Positions 31,537 through 42,074 of a DNA stretch of 64,000 bases are shown piece after piece. The DNA lies in assembly GCA_031835245.1 (NCBI GenBank), contig JAVKOQ010000117.1, forward strand, positions 1 through 64,000, written 5' to 3'. The DNA is from Balamuthia mandrillaris. Lineage: Eukaryota; Discosea; Longamoebia; Balamuthiidae. The stretch's first letter is position 1; the number at the start of each line of letters is the position of its first letter. Position numbers and translations under genes: made by a program. Under the pieces are notes generated by a model. It saw only the letters and a list, made by a program, of their open reading frames with translations, had not been told where the DNA came from and did no database searches.

Positions 31537-32907
31537 TCACTCTGCTTTTTCGTCTTTCTTCTTGGCGGCCTCCTGCTCCTCCGCCAACACCTCCTTGACC
31601 ACCCTCATCACCTCCTCGTGGATCTTTCCGTTGGTGGCCACCACGCCCTGGTTCCTGCTCAACGTCCTGCCCATGCCAAAGTCCAGCTTCTCCCCCTTCA
31701 AGTCGCAGACCTCTCCGCCGGCCTCCTTGACGATGACCACCCCGGCAGCGTGGTCCCAGATCTTTTCCTGGTAGTTGCTGCTGCTGAGGCGCAGGTAGAT
31801 GGAGGCCTCACCGCGGGCGATCAGCGCGTACTTGCACTGGCTGTCGATGCGGATGGGCTCCTTGGAGACTTGGAGGCGCTTGGCGATCTCGGCAGAGGCG
31901 CCGTGGCTGGAGTGGCTGCTCTCGAAGCTTTCGGTGAAGTTGGCTTCGGCGGTGGAGGTTATGTCGCTGGTGTGGATGGCGTACTCTTCCTGTTTTGTTG
32001 TGGTGGTATTTGTTTGTAAGAGAAAAAGAGTGAAGAGTGAAGAGCGAGAGGAAGAAAAAGAAACGAGGAAAGAGAGAAGCGTACATCAGAATCGAAGTCA
32101 CGAATGAAAGCGCCTTGTCCACGAACAGCAACCAACAGGCAACCAGTCTTTTCCTCGCCTTCTTCTTCCTTGTTGCTTTCCTGTTGCTGTTCAGAGGACG
32201 ATGAGCCCTCCACTTCTTTGCCCTTTCCTTCTTCTTGTTCTGTTGTGTTTTCTTTTTTGTTGGCGGCAGCAGGACGACGGAAGGACAGATTGGGGCAACC
32301 CAACACGCCGAGCACTGGCTCGTTGTCTTCCATCAGAGCCAAACACACGGCGTACTGTCCCTTTCGAAGGAAGCCCAATGTTCCATCTGTGTTTTTTTGT
32401 GTGAAGAAAAGAGTGAGTGAAAGAAAGTAAGAAAGAGAAAGAGAGGAACAGAAACGAACCAACGGGATCAATCGTCCACCACAACTTTGTGTCACTGTCG
32501 ATCTTCTTGTTCTTGCCCTTGTCAATGGTCTCAAGCAGCTTCTCCTCCTCCAGGTAGGGCAGGACCTGGTGGACATGGCTCCACACTTTCCTCCTGAGGT
32601 CCTCTTGCTCGGCCAAGGCCTTGCTGTTCTCCTCCGCGATGAAGGGGTACCTGGGGAAGGCTTTGGTGAGCTCGCTGATGATGACCGCCTGGGCGGCAAA
32701 GTCAGCCACCGTCACGGGGGAGCGGTCCTTCTTCTCGATGGTCTCCTCGGAGACGAGGCTCTCCTGCACCTTACGGCAGAGAAGGCTGGCCTTGAGGACG
32801 GCTCGGATGGCGGCGGCCCTCTCCTCAGCGTACTCCCTCAGGTCCTCGTCCAAGACCTTGGTGGGGAGGCCCTCGGCGCGCATGCAGTTCTGAATGGTGT
32901 TTCCCAT
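31537..32907 (-). CDS. 3'(2'),5'-bisphosphate nucleotidase (HAL2/SAL1 type)
   Basis: Removes the 3' phosphate from PAP/PAPS, protecting sulfur metabolism and RNA exonucleases. It is 400 aa in three exons (complement of 32460-32907, 32085-32386, 31537-31989). Inositol-monophosphatase-fold motifs: DRSPVTVADFAAQ, FIAEENS, the metal-binding WWTIDPVDGTLGFLRKGQYA (split by intron 1), VLGVLGCPNL and the C-terminal KIWDHAAGVVIVKEAGGEVC. GFLRKGQYAVCLA is specific to the HAL2/SAL1 branch rather than inositol monophosphatases. A Glu/Lys/Ser-rich insert of ~45 residues follows GCPNL. The N-terminus MGNTIQNC is compatible with N-myristoylation. The inhibitory Li+/Na+ sensitivity of the family is likely but not visible. 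Confidence 0.92.
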
Positions 32908-33579
32908 GGTGAATATGCTTCTTCTTCTTCTTTGCAACAACAACAACAGTGCTCCTCCTGCTCCTGGTAGTGGTCGTGGTCGTGGAAGGGATGAGAAGAG
33001 GAAGAGACGTCTCGTCGTTTTTGCTTTCTTTTCTTTTTCTTTCGTGCTACGCTTTTTTTTTTGGTGAATTTCTAAATCCCAAAATTTCCAAATTTAGAAG
33101 AAATCTCATTAGTTTTTACCTTAATTGTGAAGTGACCACGTCATCAGTGATGATGTCAGCAGTACGAAATTTCACTTCATCCACGTTTTTCTTGAATTAT
33201 TATCGTAACAATCGATAATTTTATTGAGATGAAATTATCGATTGCAATGATCCGATAATTTTATTGCAATGAAATAAACCACAGCAAGTCTCAGTATGGG
33301 AGAGTATGGGCGGCGCGAAGCGATAAAAGAGCGGTGGATCAAGAAGAGATAGAAAAGAGAGGAGAGCAGACCGCAAGAGAAAGATGAGGCGAAGAGGCGG
33401 GTATCCAGTGGAGAGCAAAAAATAAATAAATATTAAAATAAAATAAATAGATCAGCGCAACAGGAAAGGAATCACTGATTTGAGTCGCGTTTGCTGCTCG
33501 CTCTTCGAAGTGGAAAAGCGGTCTCTTAAGGGTATGTGAGGTGAAGCAGTATTGGTATTAGAATAAACATATTGTATCA
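32908..33579. promoter_or_regulatory. Upstream region with CRE-like sites and an AT-rich direct repeat
   Basis: Includes CCACGTCATCAGTGATGATG (about 33137-33156), an inverted CRE-like pair, and two copies of a 23 bp element beginning CGATAATTTTATTG at 33213 and 33253 (40 bp apart, 21 of 23 bases identical). There is no GTCGAC here. The HAL2/SAL1 gene fires leftwards; the kinase gene ends at 33580. No gene is found. Confidence 0.4.
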
Positions 33580-36042
33580 TTAATGGGAAGCTTTGTCCTC
33601 TTTCAACATTTTGATGATATCTTTGAAGGATGGTCTTGTTGAAAAAAAGAAAAGTCAATAAACGTTAGGCATGATCATTTGAGGAAGAGGTTGAAACAAA
33701 AAAGTACCGTTGTTGAGGGTCAAACTGGAAGCACTGAGCGGCGATGCTTCTCAACACTTCCGGCGCATTCTCATCAAGCTTCAACACTTCTCCTGGAGAT
33801 AAACAATTTCGTTCAGCGAAGGTAAAAGAAAAAAAAAAAGAAAGAACAAAAAAAAAAAGAGAGAAAACAATGAACAAAAGCAAAGTACCATTAAGCACAG
33901 CCGTGATGACTTGTTCGCTTGTCATTTTGCTGTATGGCATTTGCCCAAAGTTCACTATCTCCCACAACAACACGCCATAACCTTCATTGCAGCAATCATC
34001 GATGTACCGGTCAGAAGAAGGAAGAAACAAGAATGTTTTTCAAAAAAAAGCACGTACTCCAGACATCGGCTTTCTTGTCAAAGGTTCGTTTGGAGAAAAA
34101 TTCGGGTGGTGTCCAACGAATAGGAATGGTTTGGGCCATCTCTTCATCGCTTTCTAACGTTGACAACCCGAAGTCTTATCATAGCGTTTTTAGTTTAAAG
34201 AGAAGGAGAAGGAGAAGGAGAAGGAGAAGGAGAAGGAGAAAGAGAAAGAGAAAGAGAAAGAGAAAGAGAAAGAGAAAGAGAAAGAGAAAGAGAAAGAGAA
34301 AGAGAAAGAGAAACTACGAAAGAGAACGAACCAGCAACTTTGACTGTAAAGTCACCAGTTAAAAGAATGTTTCTTGCGGCCAAGTCTCGATGGACGATGT
34401 TCTCTGAATGCAAATGATGCATTCCAGCTGCGATCTCTCGGGCCATTCTCACGGCCATCTTCTTGAACACTTCGTCTCCTGCTTGTTGTTTGCCTTTGAG
34501 GTTTTGGAGAAACTGAAGAAGATTACCAGCAGCAAGGAACTCCGTGACCAAACACCATGGCGTGCTTTCTTCCATGGACACTCCGAACAGTTGTGTCACA
34601 TTCGTGTGTGGTCTCAAGTTTCTGATGTGACCAAATAAACGGGTTAAATGAGAAAAGCAGAGGAGGAGGCGAACAAGAAGAAATGAGAGAAGTTACTTCA
34701 TGATTTCACTTTCGGCCTTGAAGTTGGCTTTAGAAGTCTTGGAATCCATTATCGAGTTGAACTGTTTTAACAACAACAATTAAAAAAAAAAACAGTCAAC
34801 CAAGCATGAACCATCAACAAAGCCCAACAAGCATAAAAATGGAAACAAACCATCTTGATGGCAACTCTGGTTTCTCTCCATGTTCCTCGCCATACTGTCC
34901 CAAAGCATCTGACATTATGAAATGAGCCATTTGAGAAAGAAAGCAGAAGAGAAAGAAGAAGCTGTGTTACCCTTGTCCTATCTGTTCATCAAATTCGAGC
35001 TCCGAGAAGGGAATCTGCCATTGCAAGCTGCCGTTGTCTTTTTCGTTCTTCAACTCGGTTCTGTTCCTGGCATTATTTGAAGCAGCTCCAACAGCATTAA
35101 GGTCTCCCGTTGCATACAGCTCCATTGAATCTTCTTTCGCATTCATGTCCTCATGTTGTCTCTCCAGACGGGCTCGTTTCTTCCTCCTTCGCAACAGCAC
35201 CAAAAGAATGGCCAATCCCACCAACAAAAGCACAATGGGAACACCCAAACCAATGGCCAAACCTATGGGAAGAGCCATGTTGCTGTCGCTTTCCGAATTG
35301 TTCTTGTCTTGTTGCTCTCCATCGCCGGCTCCATTTGAAGATGTGGAAGAGGAAGGCGTGTCTCCATCCACTGCATCCACTTTATGAAGGAACAAACAAA
35401 GAGGCTTATTAATGAAATAAAGAGCAAGAGAAAGAAGGAAACGATAAAGCACAAGAAAAGGAGAAGGAGCGATGAGAAATGAAAGAAGAGAAGGCAAAGA
35501 AAAAAAGCGCAAAACAAAGAACAAGAACAACGTGGCATTGAACGAACCGTGAAGGAAACGCAAAGATTGTTGAGCCACGGGATTGGAAAGGCTGTTCAAA
35601 AAGTCGCTGTGACAGCTGATAGTAATGTCCAGCCCTCTCAACCTTGGATCCACTCTGGCCAACAACTCTCTCGTTGTGGAAACGTCGTGCCTCAGGTTCT
35701 CAAAATTACATTCCAACAATCGAGTTCCTGCAGAGGGACCCAAATCTCGACAGGCAGCAGCAGAAGGAAGAAAGGTGAGCAAGATAGCATCACCTCCGCT
35801 GAATTCCAGCCCACAGGTCACATTTCTGGTGTGAGAAGGGTACTTGTCGTTTGTGGCTTGAAACAAGTCTGGCATTAACAACAGAAACATCCACACCCAC
35901 GCCTTCCAATTCTTCCACCAGGCGTTGGGTTGGTTGGGCTGATGGACTGGAAGGTGAAAGCGGCGTCCACAATCACCACGAGATCGCCATACAGCACGAA
36001 GAAGAAGCAGAGGAGAATGTAGAAGAAGAATAGAGTTCTCAT
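33580..36042 (-). CDS. Receptor-type tyrosine-kinase-like protein
   Basis: About 538 aa in ten exons: complement of 35919-36042, 35548-35868, 34971-35379, 34851-34908, 34697-34761, 34332-34621, 34058-34174, 33889-33981, 33708-33792 and 33580-33634. The modelled frame is continuous. Signal peptide ([16 protein letters not shown]), an extracellular part with Cys and NxT sites, a membrane segment ([20 protein letters not shown]) and a basic stop-transfer RRRKK. The kinase: [58 protein letters not shown] and the WTPPE/WMAPE-like segment are tyrosine-kinase features, uncommon outside the animal lineage but known in some amoebae. The first junction implies a 50 bp intron and is provisional. The extracellular domain is unrecognised. 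Confidence 0.8.
34196..34315. repeat. (GAGAAG)n/(GAGAAA)n intronic repeat
   Basis: About 120 bp of hexanucleotide purine repeats in a kinase intron; pyrimidine-rich on the sense strand. It starts 20 bp from the exon encoding DFGLS. Confidence 0.95.
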
Positions 36043-36519
36043 TTAAATTGCGTGCAACGCAGCAAGAAGGAAAGCAGCTGGTTGTGTGTTGATAGTCGCA
36101 CTTGTTCTATTCGTTGTAGTTGCAGGAATCCAAACTTGGTGGCACCGGTGCGGAGCGTCGACGTGCATTTACGGAGTTGGAGCTCCAATGAAGCATTCAT
36201 TATACGCCGGAGACTGCATAGCATGAACCTCCATGTATCTCGCTTCTTTCCTTCCGGCCCCAACGAATAGCAGACATCCAATTTACGTTTAACGACAACA
36301 AAAAAGAAAGATAGCGTACGGTAACGGATGCAGGCACCTGCTTGTGGGCCGCTCACTGGAAGGTGCTGAAATGGGCCAGAGCGTGCGGATGTCCTTAGAT
36401 AGCAGGAGCGGGATCATCCATCAAATGTTATTTTTGTTGACCATGGAAGAACAAAGACAGAGAAAACGTAAGCAGAGAGGAGAAGGAGCAGAGAGGGAAA
36501 TAGGTTTTTGGAAGAATGT
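36043..36519. other. Region between receptor kinase and RCC1-like gene
   Basis: Contains a GTCGAC element at 36157 (115 bp upstream of the kinase start), the orphan CPW-repeat fragment listed separately, and the 3' flank of the RCC1-like gene. A minus-strand open frame at 36039-36356 has a leucine-rich look but no recognisable domain or start context. Confidence 0.35.
36351..36403 (+). pseudogene. Orphan CPW ankyrin-like repeat fragment
   Basis: Plus-strand sequence reads HWKVLKWARACGCP and then a stop, a single degenerate copy of the 27-residue unit of the F-box genes at 18.6 and 59 kb. The nucleotide match to those repeats (GTGCTGAAATGGGCCAGAGC) is close. No F-box or neighbouring repeat surrounds it, so it looks like a relic left by deletion, gene conversion or insertion of a larger CPW gene. 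Confidence 0.65.
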
Positions 36520-38657
36520 TCAAACAAAAGCAAGGGTGATGTCCATGCCACAGCTGATACCAATGCAGCGCTTGTTATTTGGCAATTGCAAGAGTCTAGG
36601 TTCCTTCTCGTTGCGGGCTTCAGGAAAACCAAGTGTGCCATGCTAGTTTTGTTTTTTGTTCGTACGTTGGTTTTGTTGAGAGAGAGAGAGAAGTGCGCGC
36701 TAAGGAAACGTAAATAAGAACTGACGTACCTGACCAAAGCCCCAAGTGTAAACATTTCCGTCCTCTACGTATCACTTGTTAGTAAAATAGGACCAACAAA
36801 ACAGACAACCCCAAACCAGTCAATAAACAAACCTGTTCGAACAGCAGCATGATCAGTGCCACAGGACACCTCACACACCCGTTTCTCTTTGTCAAACAAA
36901 GGAATACGGCGCGGCCGTAGTATATCTTCTTTGACATCTCCCAAACCCGACTTGTCGTCTTTAACGCTTCCCCACACGTAAACTTGTTGTTTGTTGAGAA
37001 GAATAAGAAGAAAGAAGGAAGAAATAAGAAATAAGAAATAAGAAAGTAGAAGTACGAAAGAAAACGAAGGAAGGAGAAGACAAACCTTCTCTTGAATCGC
37101 GAGTAAGTGCCAACGAATAAGAACCGCCACAAGAGACCATGGCCACGGGCTGGTCCGCAAGGGCTTCAACTAATCGTGGAAGTATGACGCTCTCTTCCTT
37201 CGTCCCAATCCCGCATTGGCCATGCAAGTTGCTGCCCCATGCATACACTTTTGTGTTAAACAAAGCAAAGAAACATAAGTGGAGAGATGTTGTATTAAGT
37301 AAAGAGAAAAAGTGAGAAAAGTAGACGGATGAGGAAAGGAGAGAAGTACCTTTGGATCCAACTAACATCAGGCTATGCCCCCAACTGCATGAAGTCGAAA
37401 CATGTAACATTCGCTTAAGCCGGACATAAATACAACAACGACATCAAGAAAGAGTTACCATACCCACAAGCGATATGTTGTAGGTCTCCCGCGTCCTCCA
37501 TGATAGCCGACACTTTCTCCATCAACTTAGGGCGGAACACATCCTCCGGGGATGTTGATGATGACACATCAAGCTTCTTCCTATTGCCAAAGCCAAAAAC
37601 GCCTTCCTCGGTGGCTACTATGCTAAAGTCATCTCCTGCTGCCATTCCTTTGATCCGTTTGCCGCGAAGGGCCTCCACTTCAGTCGGTTGGAGCGTGTCC
37701 TCCGTTGTGCTGAGCCCGGTTTGGCCTCTCATCCCTCTTCCACAGCTGTACACTCTGTCATCTTTGTGCAAGAAGAAGCGAGGAACACGCAGACAAAGAC
37801 GAAAGAAGAAGACGAAGATGAAGAACAAGAAGCAGAAGTTAGAGGAAGAAGAGGAAGAAGCAGAAGAAGAAGCATAACGAGAGCAGACGCAAAAAAACAA
37901 ACCAGAAGCAAATAAGGCATGATTGCGACCAAGAGCTATGGTGCGAAGGCGCCCCCTCTCCTTGACGGGCCAGCGCCAAGAGGAGGCCTCCCCCCAAAAC
38001 CGCTTTTGGCGGTCCCCAAGGCCCAGTTGTCCTCTGTCGTTGTTGCCCCAACTCACCACCTCTAAAAGAAATATTCAGCATAACAAAAAGAAGAAAACGA
38101 AGAACAAGAAGGAGAAGGAGAAGGAGAAGGAGAAGGAGAAGGAGAAGGAGAAGGAGAAGGAGAAGGAGAAGGAGAAGGAGAAGGAGAAGGAGAAGGAGAA
38201 GGAGAAGGAGAAGGAGAAGGAGAAGGAGAAGGAGAAGGAGAAGGAGAAGGAGAAGAAGAAGAAGAACAAGAACGAGAAGGAGAAGGAGAAGGAAAAGAAG
38301 GAGTAGGAGGAGAAAAGAACCTTGCTCAGTGCCATCCTCGTTCTCGTAGACCACCACCATAAAGTCCCCTTGCGATAATTGCACGCTCTTGTTACTACCA
38401 CCGCACAGTTCGCTCGCTCTCTTGCAAGCAGAAGAAGATGAAGTAGAGGCCAAGTGAGGCGAAGGCAGGTCAAAACATCGCGGCGTGGCGTCCATCACGC
38501 CGGGCTGCTCCAATCCCATGCCCCACGCGTAGACCTCCTTCTTCGCAGCGGCTGCCGCGGAAAACCGCCGACGTCGCCCTGTGGGCAGAGCAAAGGAGCA
38601 GCGCCAACCGTTTGTGCCGTGTGCTGCATGCGCCGTTGCCGTTCCTCTTCGCAACAT
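36520..38657 (-). CDS. RCC1-repeat protein, probably mitochondrial (RCC1L-like)
   Basis: A seven-bladed-propeller RCC1 protein of 432 aa in eight exons: complement of 38321-38657, 37903-38061, 37464-37761, 37350-37384, 37086-37247, 36833-36982, 36731-36765 and 36520-36642. Exon boundaries rebuild RCC1 motifs across introns: YAWGMG, VVSWGNNDRGQLGLGD, VYSCGRGMRGQTGL, CGWGHSLMLVGSKVYAWGSN, VYVWGSVKDDKSGLGD, CGTDHAAVRT, NVYTWGFGQHGTLGFPE and SCGMDITLA. The first ~45 residues are Arg/Ala/Ser-rich without acidic residues (MLRRGTATAHAAHG; RRRRFSAAAAAKKE), a typical mitochondrial presequence. RCC1L acts in mitoribosome assembly and fusion in animals; the same role here is inference. Confidence 0.85.
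38106..38292. repeat. (GAGAAG)n intronic minisatellite
   Basis: Intron 1 of the RCC1-like gene holds about 25 near-perfect GGAGAA hexanucleotides on the + strand, CTTCTC-type on the sense strand. Confidence 0.97.
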
Positions 38658-38936
38658 CTTTTTTCTTTTTCTTTTGTTGCTCACACCTGGATTCGAACCG
38701 GCGCGCCACTATCGATAAATTATCCAGATTTCTCGGAAAATATCGCGGATTATCTTCTCATATCTGATATATGGAAATTATCGTCTCTGTGGTTGAAAGT
38801 TTACATTGGTACCAATTATGTCCAAAATTGAGAATTTTTCGAAAAATATTGTAGATTATCCGCAAGCCGATTATTACACTTTTTTTTTTGTTTTCTTTTC
38901 ATTTTTTTTAAAAGAAGAATGAAGAAACAAAAGAGC
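38658..38936. other. RCC1-like upstream region
   Basis: AT-rich sequence with TATCGATAAATTATCC at about 38711 and GCCGATTATTACA at about 38864; the latter 13-mer recurs at about 50114. There is no GTCGAC. The T-arm-like GGTTCGAATCC at about 38690 (minus strand) has no tRNA body around it. Confidence 0.35.
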
Positions 38937-39488
38937 TCAAGTCCATCGACTCCGTCGGCGACCGGCTGGTGATGGTGGTGGTTCTGTGGAGAGTGATGGC
39001 TTCTCGTCCAGGCATTGGTGGTGCCATAGCATTTGCTTTGGCTGGGGCGTTGTGCTTCCATCCAAGTTGTGTTTCTCACTCATCCACCAAATCTTAAACT
39101 CGAATAACGTTTCACCATCTTTTTTTTTTGTTATGTTATAAAAAGAAGAAAGAAACGACATCAAAGACACGATAAGAGAGAAAGAAAGAACGCAGACCTT
39201 TATGCCGTTGGTTCCATTCACGACAAATAAAGCGACCAAAGGCCAGCCTTATCTTGTCATGAGCCACGTGACTGTTCAGCTGCTCATAAAACTTGTACCA
39301 ACGATGACTCTTATATGTGGGCGCAAAGGGGGAAGGCTTGGACCAATCGCCCAAGGGATTGCCTTGCCACCGTTGCATGCCTTCGTTTCGGTGAAGCTCT
39401 ACGGTGGATCCATTTACGAGCCATGCCTGTTGTTTGGTAGGAAAGGGAGAGAGGAAGAACATGACAGAAGGAAGAGGGGCGAAGGAAG

Positions 39489-39526
<38 letters not shown>

Positions 39527-42074
39527 GAAATTCATCCACCAAAGAAAGAAATGGTGATAGAAGCAGAAATAAGAAGCAGCTCAGAAAATCGAGAATTTTG
39601 TTCAACAGTTACGTTATTGTGTCATGTGAACGGTTCTTCCAGAGGATGAATGAAGTTTACATGATGTTACCCACATAACATATTCTTTTGACATGGTCTC
39701 ATCATTATTTTGGAAATAAAGATGGAAGCAAGAAGCGAAAATAAAGCAGAAGAAAAGAGAGAAGAAGAAAGAGTACAAGAAGAGGAGGAGAGGAGAAAAA
39801 ACGAACCTCGATAATGTACCACCAATCATAGTCAGGAGGGTCTGGAGAGAACATGTTCCAATTTTGGTCCAACCGCAACGTGTAGACCAATGGATGATAG
39901 TTCAACGGTGTTGTCCACGTGTAAACAGCGATGTTTCCCATGTTCCACGTGAAGACCAGCAAAAGACATCCAATACAAAAGCAAAACTTTGTCCAACGAA
40001 GTAAATATCCCAAAACACGTTCCACCGATAACGAAGAGTAAAATGAAGTAGGGGAAGAAAAAATAGAAAAAGATGAAGAAGAGAAAGGAGATGGGGATGA
40101 AGATGGAGAGAGTGAAGTAGAAGTAACAGTTTGTTGTCCGAGCTCTAGAGTTGTAGCACTTACTTTCTTTTGCTGATAACGTGCAGCAATCCGCCTTTCT
40201 CCCTCTTCTCCAAGAAAGAGAATAAGCGATAGGTCCTTCAAAAAGGTGAGCACTGCTCCTATCCTTAGGAGAAGAGGGTACAAACGTTTCTGACGAGAGA
40301 GGAAAGAAAGCAGCCATGCTATAGGCCAAAGCAGCGGTGACTCAGCGAAAATGCATGTGAAAACTGCTACTGGATCCGTTAGTAGACGGCCATTACAAGG
40401 ATCGATGACTGCTATTCCGGTGTTTGTGGAAGAGGAAGAAGAAGGAAGAGACAGGACTTGAGAATCGGGTAAAAGGCAAAAGTTGGCGATGATATTGGCA
40501 AGAATCTCCCACCGAGCATCCAACCACAAAGACCAACAATTGTTAGTAATTCGTCGTCCACCACCCAATGCCTTTCGCTCCTCTTTAGAGAAGTAGATCG
40601 TCAATCCTCTTCCTTTCCGTCCTTTCTTTCTTGCGCCTCCTCTTGATTCCTCAATGTCTACTTCATCTTCGTCATTCTGTAGCTGCATTTGTTGTTGCCA
40701 ACGTCTTTTCCTTACCTGATTGCGAAAACGACGCAAACAGGGCAAAACGAGTCCGTCCCAGAAGAAAGCTGGCAGCAAAGCTGTAAGTGCTGCAATAGAG
40801 ATCCAAAAAAAGGTTCCCAGACGAAGACACAACGCAAATCCCAGGTGCATCATCATGTAACCAAACACCGCAAAGGTTCTTATCCCGCCATCCCCTTCCT
40901 TCGCCCATGCCACATTTTCCGTTTCCTTTTCTTCTCTCTCCGCTTGGTCCTCCTGTCCCTCTTTCGCTTTTTCTCTTTCTTTCTTCTCCATCTCATCTTG
41001 TTCTTGTTCTGCACGCTGAGAGAACATTGTTCTCCTGATAACGGTTGTTAGCTTCTCTTCGTCCTCATCATCATCGCTTCTGTTGGTGTGCCGTTGTTTC
41101 TTGTCCTCATCAACGCTTCTCCGCCACTTATTCTTTCTTGTTGTTGATACTTGTCCTTCGCGTTGATGATTAGTGAAACAGCAACAGCACAAGAAGGTTA
41201 TGAAGGAACCAAGGAGAGGAGGAAAGAAGAGCAGAACCCCGCCCAACCATTCCCACGTCCACACCGCACTAGTTAACCATGGTAACCAAGTAGGATGCAA
41301 CCAGTACAACAAGAACTCGCCCAGCGGCATTCGAAAGTAGTCCAACTGAAGAGCGTAGAACGTAGCCGTGCCTTCCTCCATCCACGTCTTGCCTGACTTG
41401 TGATGGACAGAAGTAATGTACATGATCGCCACTTGTACCGTCATCGCAAAGGTGCCTGCTGACAAAACAACATAATGACTCTGACTCTTTCTTCCATGTT
41501 CCTTGCTTTGCGCATGTGGTTTTGGATTCTGAAGCATCCTCACGATTGAGTCGAGAGCGTAGCAACTACTCAATGGTAGAAACATGGCCCAGAACAAGCA
41601 CATTCGTAGGTACACATCGCCTGCATGCAGCACCAACACGTTGCGAGCGTGCAGGGAGCAGGTCATCAACCACAACCCAAACGTGGAGAGCGCGGTGCGA
41701 CGACCCACAAGCAGCAGGCAGGCCAGCCAGGCATGCACTAGGAAGAGCATGGCCTGGAACCACAGAGCGCCGCTCATGTTGTGGAAACAAAAGGTGGTGG
41801 CATCCACAAGGCTGCCAACAGCAGCGACTGCGGTTCCTCTGGGAGCAGTAGGGTCGACCTCTTCAGCAAGGTTCTCGCTGCCGCTGCTCCCCAAGGCGGT
41901 GCTGCGTGGGAAGACGCCCAGGTCGGTGTAGTGGTAGCGCAGGTCCATGGAGCGGTCCAGAAGGTCGCCTAGCACGGTGAGCGCCAAGCAGACCCGGAAG
42001 AGGGCGTAGCTGCGGAGGTCGCCGCCGAGGCTGAGGTAGAGCCATCGCCGGAGGAACCGAAGGAGGTGAGTCAA
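38937..42074 (-). CDS. HTTM-domain (vitamin-K gamma-carboxylase-like) membrane protein
   Basis: About 890 aa in three exons (complement of 39807-42074, 39198-39426, 38937-39118). Repeated hydrophobic helices and motifs fit the HTTM family: RSYALFRVCLALTVLGDLLD, RYHYTDLGVFPR, WLMTCSLHARN, LHAGDVYLRM, ATFYALQLDYFR, QNWNMFSPDPP and SHRWYKFYEQL. HTTM proteins include vertebrate gamma-glutamyl carboxylase, but most protist and bacterial members have unknown activity. A long acidic/basic, Glu-rich cytosolic-type insertion of ~130 residues separates the membrane blocks. The start is unresolved: the open frame begins upstream of 42074 without an in-frame ATG until MDLRYHY (about 41950). The ATG near 42110 is out of frame, so a short 5' exon is probably missing. 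Confidence 0.8.

Noticed and set aside
35790-35972. Alternative frame ([18 protein letters not shown]) in the kinase ectodomain
   Set aside because: It cannot be joined in frame with both the signal-peptide exon and the downstream ectodomain without extra indels, though the short 50-bp intron in my model leaves some doubt.
37839-38306. Poly-Leu and Lys/Glu ORFs in the RCC1-like gene's first intron
   Set aside because: Translations of the GAGAAG repeat; the splice sites around it rebuild the RCC1 motif.
38680-38710. GGTTCGAATCC on the minus strand, a tRNA T-loop match
   Set aside because: No T stem, anticodon arm or acceptor pairing could be built around it and no T-run terminator follows.
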